Under the pieces are notes generated by a model that was not told where the DNA came from, made no database searches, and saw only the letters and a program-made list of their open reading frames with translations. From assembly GCF_003149745.1 (NCBI RefSeq), contig NZ_QGEG01000001.1:372001-436000 (forward strand): 64,000 bases of DNA, given 5' to 3'. This DNA comes from Flagellimonas aquimarina (GTDB lineage Bacteria; Bacteroidota; Bacteroidia; Flavobacteriales; Flavobacteriaceae). Made by a program: the position numbers and the translations under genes. This document shows positions 60,787 to 64,000 of the stretch, in pieces. Position 1 is the stretch's first letter; every line of letters begins with the position of its first letter.

Positions 60787-61206
60787 TTAATGCGGTAATT
60801 TATCTTTGAGCAGTCCGTAGATGTAGGTTCCCAAAACTGCAGAAATCAAAACTACTACAATAGGAAGAAAACCAGCCCCCAACAAGGTAAATATAGGTCC
60901 GGGGCATGCACCTGCAAGTGCCCAACCCAATCCAAAGAGGATGCCTCCTATCAAATATCTTTTAAATCCTCTTTCTTTGGGAGGTATATTAATTTCTTCA
61001 CCATAAAAAGATTTGATTTTAAATCTTTTTATCAGCTGTATACCAACTACTCCAATAACTAGTGCAGAGCCTATGATTCCATACATATGAAATGAATCAA
61101 ACTGAAACATTTCGTAAATCCTGAACCAAGAGGCAGCTTCTGATTTGAACAGCAAAATACCGAAAAAAATACCGATAACCAGATATATAAAAGTTCTCAT
61201 AATCAA
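60787..61206 (-). CDS. YeeE/YedE-type sulfur transporter, second half (DUF6691)
   Basis: 139 residues with four membrane helices and the motif GGILFGLGWALAGACPGPIFTLLGAG, holding the Cys and Gly residues of the YeeE/YedE thiosulfate-uptake fold. It overlaps the partner half (61203-61760) by 4 bp, and the two short proteins would make one YeeE-like channel. Probable cargo is thiosulfate or another reduced sulfur species. Confidence 0.9.
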   Translation of the reverse strand: MIMRTFIYLVIGIFFGILLFKSEAASWFRIYEMFQFDSFHMYGIIGSALVIGVVGIQLIKRFKIKSFYGEEINIPPKERGFKRYLIGGILFGLGWALAGACPGPIFTLLGAGFLPIVVVLISAVLGTYIYGLLKDKLPH

Positions 61207-61760
61207 AAAATAAAAGGGAATAAAACATGAACCATAAAAAGGCCTCCAATAAAAAAGCCAATAACCGCAATTAATGAAGGTTTTTGCAAATTGCTCAAAC
61301 CAGAAATAGCATGACCAGAGGTACAGCCGCCAGCATAGCGGGCTCCGAAACCTACAAGAAGCCCCCCAATAATCAATAATGTCATGCCTTTTATATCTGA
61401 AAACACGGCTGTGCTAAACAGTTCCGTTGGGAGGTAAGCGGTACCAGAACTATTGAAACCTAAGGATTTTAATTCTGATATTGTATCCGCACTAATGTTT
61501 ACAGACAGATCTGAAGACAAAAAGTTGGAGCCAATAAAACCACCGATAATGGTTCCTACAACCACCACAAGGTTCCATTTTTGCGACTTCCAATCGAACC
61601 TAAAGAAATTTGAATGTTTTCCAGCCCCGCACATAGTGCAAAGGGTCTTTAAATTGGACGACATGCCAAAACGTTTGCCGATCATGATCAATATGAACAT
61701 GACCAACGCAATCAATGGGCCAGATACATACCATGGCCAAGGTCTATAGAGTAAATCCAT
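61203..61760 (-). CDS. YeeE/YedE-type sulfur transporter, first half
   Basis: 185 residues with about five membrane helices. Signatures are FGMSSNLKTLCTMCGAGKH near the start and GGLLVGFGARYAGGCTSGHAISGLSNLQKPSLIAVIGFFIGG, where the central Cys lies in the transport path. The next gene encodes the second half, with a 4-bp overlap. In flavobacteria this pair commonly accompanies a rhodanese and a persulfide dioxygenase; the rhodanese is at the end of this window. Confidence 0.92.
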   Translation of the reverse strand: MDLLYRPWPWYVSGPLIALVMFILIMIGKRFGMSSNLKTLCTMCGAGKHSNFFRFDWKSQKWNLVVVVGTIIGGFIGSNFLSSDLSVNISADTISELKSLGFNSSGTAYLPTELFSTAVFSDIKGMTLLIIGGLLVGFGARYAGGCTSGHAISGLSNLQKPSLIAVIGFFIGGLFMVHVLFPFIF

Positions 61761-61861
61761 TTAAAATTTCTAGCAATAAAGATTAAGCCATCAATTTAGT
61801 GACTTTTGTTTTAAGACAATAGTCTTGAATATGGTGTACTAAAGATTTTGGAAAATTGGAA

Positions 61862-62008
61862 CTAAGGCTTTTTAGGGCCTTCTCTTTTTCCACTGCTCAT
61901 CAACGCCAAAACTGCTCCTACCAAAGCAATTACAACAGCAGCGAAAACACCGATCATCCAAATACCATTTTCCCAAGAAACCAACGGAATTATGTGAAGT
62001 AATTTCAT
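61862..62008 (-). CDS. Very small single-pass membrane protein
   Basis: A 48-codon ORF (ATG complement of 62006-62008, TAG stop). It has a short amphipathic start (MKLLHIIPLVSWENG), then a membrane segment IWMIGVFAAVVIALVGAVLALM and a basic tail (SSGKREGPKKP). The same layout seems to be conserved in other flavobacterial sulfur/YeeE clusters. Function unknown; perhaps a subunit of the transport or respiratory complex. It lies between the YeeE pair and the DUF2892 gene, with the DUF2892 terminator upstream of it. Confidence 0.6.
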   Translation of the reverse strand: MKLLHIIPLVSWENGIWMIGVFAAVVIALVGAVLALMSSGKREGPKKP

Positions 62009-62093
62009 CCTTTTTCAATTTTATGAAAACCAAATTTAATTGGCATATTACTTATAAAACATGATATTTCTCAAACAACCTAAATTGGTAAAA

Positions 62094-62124
62094 ATACACC
62101 TCGACAATAAATATCGAGGTGTAT
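62094..62124 (-). terminator. Intrinsic terminator of the DUF2892 gene
   Basis: Perfect 11-bp stem ATACACCTCGA / TCGAGGTGTAT with a 9-nt loop, followed on the minus strand by TTTTT. It lies 22 bp after the stop codon. Confidence 0.9.
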
Positions 62125-62145
62125 CAAAAACAATCAATCAAAAAA

Positions 62146-62352
62146 CTATTTTTTCTGCTTAATACTGTTCACTCTAAAAAGAGCATATAAAGGACAAAAG
62201 CTCACAAAGCTGGTAATAACAAATATTCCCGCTAAAGCCATTAAGATGTAAGCAAGAGTACCCTCTATAACATTAAAATAGTATAAGCCAAACACAACTA
62301 CCGCCACTATCAGCCTTATAAAACGGTCAAGCCCACTCATATTCTTTTTCAT
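62146..62352 (-). CDS. DUF2892 (YgaP transmembrane-like) protein
   Basis: 68 residues with two hydrophobic helices (about 13-28, 33-55). The family start is KNMSGLDRFIRLIVAVVVFGLYYF and the end is FCPLYALFRVNSI. In E. coli the similar segment is attached to a rhodanese (YgaP). Here the rhodanese is separate, at the end of the window. A role in sulfur metabolism is inferred from the neighbours. Confidence 0.88.
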   Translation of the reverse strand: MKKNMSGLDRFIRLIVAVVVFGLYYFNVIEGTLAYILMALAGIFVITSFVSFCPLYALFRVNSIKQKK

Positions 62353-62524
62353 AATATCTTCATTTTACAGTTTTCAATTAAGAAAATATCAATATCATCT
62401 TTTGGTTGGTCATTCAAAATTAACATACATCCACAAGCTATTCAGTAACCTTAGTTACATTGCTGTTTACAATTTTATGCTACTTTTAATTTTAGGATAT
62501 TTGTTATAGCCCAATACTGATTCT

Positions 62525-63400
62525 ATGCAAGACTATTTTGAAGCTTTTATCAATGGTTTTTTAGGAACCGCTCAATGGACTTGGAAATCTGTCTTATTTG
62601 AAGTACCATGGTATACCAATTATTTTTGGGGCTTAATTCTTATTTCTCTTCTTGTATGGGGATTGGAAATTATATTTCCATGGCGTAAGGATCAATCCAT
62701 TTTTAGAAAAGATTTTTGGCTGGATGGCTTCTATATGTTCTTCAATTTTTTCATTTTCGCCATTGTTATCAGTGGTGTCTACAAAATGTTGGAGCTTTTG
62801 TTAGGCACTATTGGGGTTACTGCCAATAGTGTTGCCATCATTGATTTTTCAAATTGGCCAATTTGGTCTCAACTGCTTATTTTCTTTATCATTCTAGACT
62901 TTGTTCAATGGTTTACCCATGTGCTATTACACAAGTTTCCTTTTCTATGGCGATTTCATCAAGTACACCACAGTGTAAAAGAAATGGGGTTTGCGGCACA
63001 CTTACGTTACCACTGGATGGAAAACATATTTTACAAGCCTTTGAAGACATTTGGGGTTATGATTTTGGGAGGGTTTGAGCCAGAACAAGCCTATATTGTT
63101 CATTTTGCTGCCATTGCCATTGGTCATTTAAACCATGCCAACATTAAACTTACCTATGGTCCTTTAAAATATCTTTTAAATAATCCGGTAATGCATTTGT
63201 ACCACCATTCCTATATCCTTCCCAAAGGAAAGTTTGGGGTTAATTTTGGAATTAGCCTAAGTCTCTGGGATTATCTTTTTGGCACCAATTACATTCCAGA
63301 AAGCAGTGGTAAAATTGAACTAGGATACCCAGGTGACCAAGCGTTTCCTAAAAGCTTTTGGGGACAATTGGTTTATGGTTTTAAAAAAACCAAGCCGTAA
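62525..63400 (+). CDS. Sterol-desaturase / fatty-acid-hydroxylase family membrane protein
   Basis: 291 residues with about four membrane helices. The di-iron His clusters are HVLLHKFPFLWRFHQVHHSVK, then HFAAIAIGHLNHANI and HLYHHSYILP, as in the fatty acid hydroxylase superfamily (PF04116). It hydroxylates or desaturates a lipid in the inner membrane. Substrate unknown; the bacterial homologues are often tied to carotenoid or hopanoid-type lipids. It is on the opposite strand to the sulfur genes around it. Confidence 0.9.
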   Translation: MQDYFEAFINGFLGTAQWTWKSVLFEVPWYTNYFWGLILISLLVWGLEIIFPWRKDQSIFRKDFWLDGFYMFFNFFIFAIVISGVYKMLELLLGTIGVTANSVAIIDFSNWPIWSQLLIFFIILDFVQWFTHVLLHKFPFLWRFHQVHHSVKEMGFAAHLRYHWMENIFYKPLKTFGVMILGGFEPEQAYIVHFAAIAIGHLNHANIKLTYGPLKYLLNNPVMHLYHHSYILPKGKFGVNFGISLSLWDYLFGTNYIPESSGKIELGYPGDQAFPKSFWGQLVYGFKKTKP

Positions 63401-63442
63401 TTCTAATAAAAAATCCTTAAACCAGATAGTCGTTCCAACAAA

Positions 63443-63715
63443 TCAGCTGCTCATAAACTTTCCATTGGCACAACTTACAAACGACTTTGCTTTTTGCAAT
63501 ATCCCATTTTCGTCATCAATCGCAGGGTATCCCAATGCTCTAAGTCTATCTTTGACAACCCCAATTACATTGACGTCTTGATATTTAAATATGACCGATG
63601 ACGTTTCTTGATCAATCATTATTTCATCAATCCCATCTAGTTTTGATAGCTTATCCTTAATTGTTTTGGAACAGCCTCCACATTTTAGGTTTTGAATTTG
63701 AAGTGTTGTTTTCAT
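63443..63715 (-). CDS. Heavy-metal-associated (HMA) domain protein, CopZ-like
   Basis: 90 residues from the ATG at 63715; an upstream in-frame start would overlap the rhodanese gene. The N-terminal HMA domain is MKTTLQIQNLKCGGCSKTIKDKLSKLDGIDEIMID with the metal-binding CGGC. The end (VSCANGKFMSS) has one more Cys. It carries copper or another soft metal to a target protein. Next to the rhodanese gene (17-bp gap), it may also take part in sulfur or metal stress. Confidence 0.9.
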   Translation of the reverse strand: MKTTLQIQNLKCGGCSKTIKDKLSKLDGIDEIMIDQETSSVIFKYQDVNVIGVVKDRLRALGYPAIDDENGILQKAKSFVSCANGKFMSS

Positions 63716-63732
63716 TCCAAATGGTTTTTGGT

Positions 63733-64000
63733 TTAATACTTCCACATGCTATAGCCTCCACGTAAATCATAAACAGTGCTAAAGCCCATGGCCACAAGTT
63801 TTTTTGCAGCTTTTTGACTTCTGTTCCCTGATTGACAATATAGGTAAACTGGTTCGTCCTTATTCATTTTAGAAAAAGTGGCCTTAAATTCGGGTTGCTT
63901 GAAAAAATCAATGTTTTGAGCTCCCTTGATATGCCCAGAAGTAAACTCCCTTGAAGTTCTTACATCTACCAATTGTACCTTTTTATTAGAGATGGCATTT
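63733..64000 (-). CDS. Rhodanese-like sulfurtransferase (5' part outside window)
   Basis: The frame is open past the end of the window on the minus strand, so the N-terminus is missing. Visible part: VQLVDVRTSREFTSGHIKGAQNIDFF, then PVYLYCQSGNRSQKAAKKLVAMGF with the active-site Cys, and DLRGGYSMW, a typical single rhodanese domain. It transfers sulfane sulfur to a thiol acceptor. Part of the sulfur cluster with the YeeE pair. Confidence 0.93.
   Translation of the reverse strand, partial: NAISNKKVQLVDVRTSREFTSGHIKGAQNIDFFKQPEFKATFSKMNKDEPVYLYCQSGNRSQKAAKKLVAMGFSTVYDLRGGYSMWKY

Overview
The window looks like a chromosomal segment of a marine member of the Flavobacteriaceae (Bacteroidota). The evidence is the low G+C content, promoter -7 elements of the TAnnTTTG type, a type IX secretion (T9SS) C-terminal sorting domain, a TonB-dependent receptor with an N-terminal carboxypeptidase-regulatory-like domain, and SIMPL, DUF5916 and DUF6265 proteins with their closest relatives in this family. 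The genus cannot be fixed from the sequence alone.

Layout. 1-7.9 kb is mostly housekeeping: the end of metG, a secreted protein of unknown function, tex, a histone-deacetylase-fold hydrolase, a PAP2 phosphatase, ferritin, a tiny Cys-rich protein and a short SSB. 8.0-15 kb holds intergenic repeats, a DUF2391 membrane protein and a heavy-metal efflux operon: a His-rich secreted protein, an RND pump fused to a TolC domain, and a lipoprotein adaptor. 14.9-18.8 kb carries a two-subunit molybdenum hydroxylase and a membrane-bound LytTR regulator. 18.9-23.5 kb is an alkylation-response cluster: an HTH/O6-methylguanine methyltransferase fusion, a predicted nucleic-acid oxygenase and a stand-alone Ada metal-binding domain. 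Three copies of one motif lie at a fixed distance upstream of three transcription units here.

23.6-32.8 kb reads as a catabolic locus. A LacI regulator with tandem operators diverges from a TonB receptor, a GH63-type mannosylglycerate-hydrolase-like enzyme, an acetyltransferase, a sodium/solute symporter and a glycerate kinase. The inferred substrate is mannosyl- or glucosylglycerate, taken to hexose plus glycerate and then to 2-phosphoglycerate. 32.8-47.7 kb is mixed: secreted small proteins, a TetR/SDR pair with three operator-like sites, a BNR-repeat protein, a pentapeptide-repeat protein, a CBS protein, an M28 peptidase, nucleotide-sugar-epimerase-like proteins, an SDR threonine dehydrogenase, and moaC/moaE.

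47.7-60.7 kb is an accessory island ending at a tRNA-Arg gene. It contains two blocks of palindromic repeats around a GIY-YIG nuclease gene. Next to these is a minus-strand operon of four tail-fibre-like paralogues (one frameshifted), a small T9SS-sorted protein, a 2201-residue SpvB/RHS protein ending in an HNH-type nuclease domain, and a likely immunity gene. 60.8-64 kb is a sulfur/metal cluster: a YeeE/YedE pair, a small membrane protein, a DUF2892 protein, a sterol-desaturase-family enzyme, a CopZ-like protein and a rhodanese that runs off the end of the window.

Functions are assigned from motifs and family knowledge only; no database search was possible.
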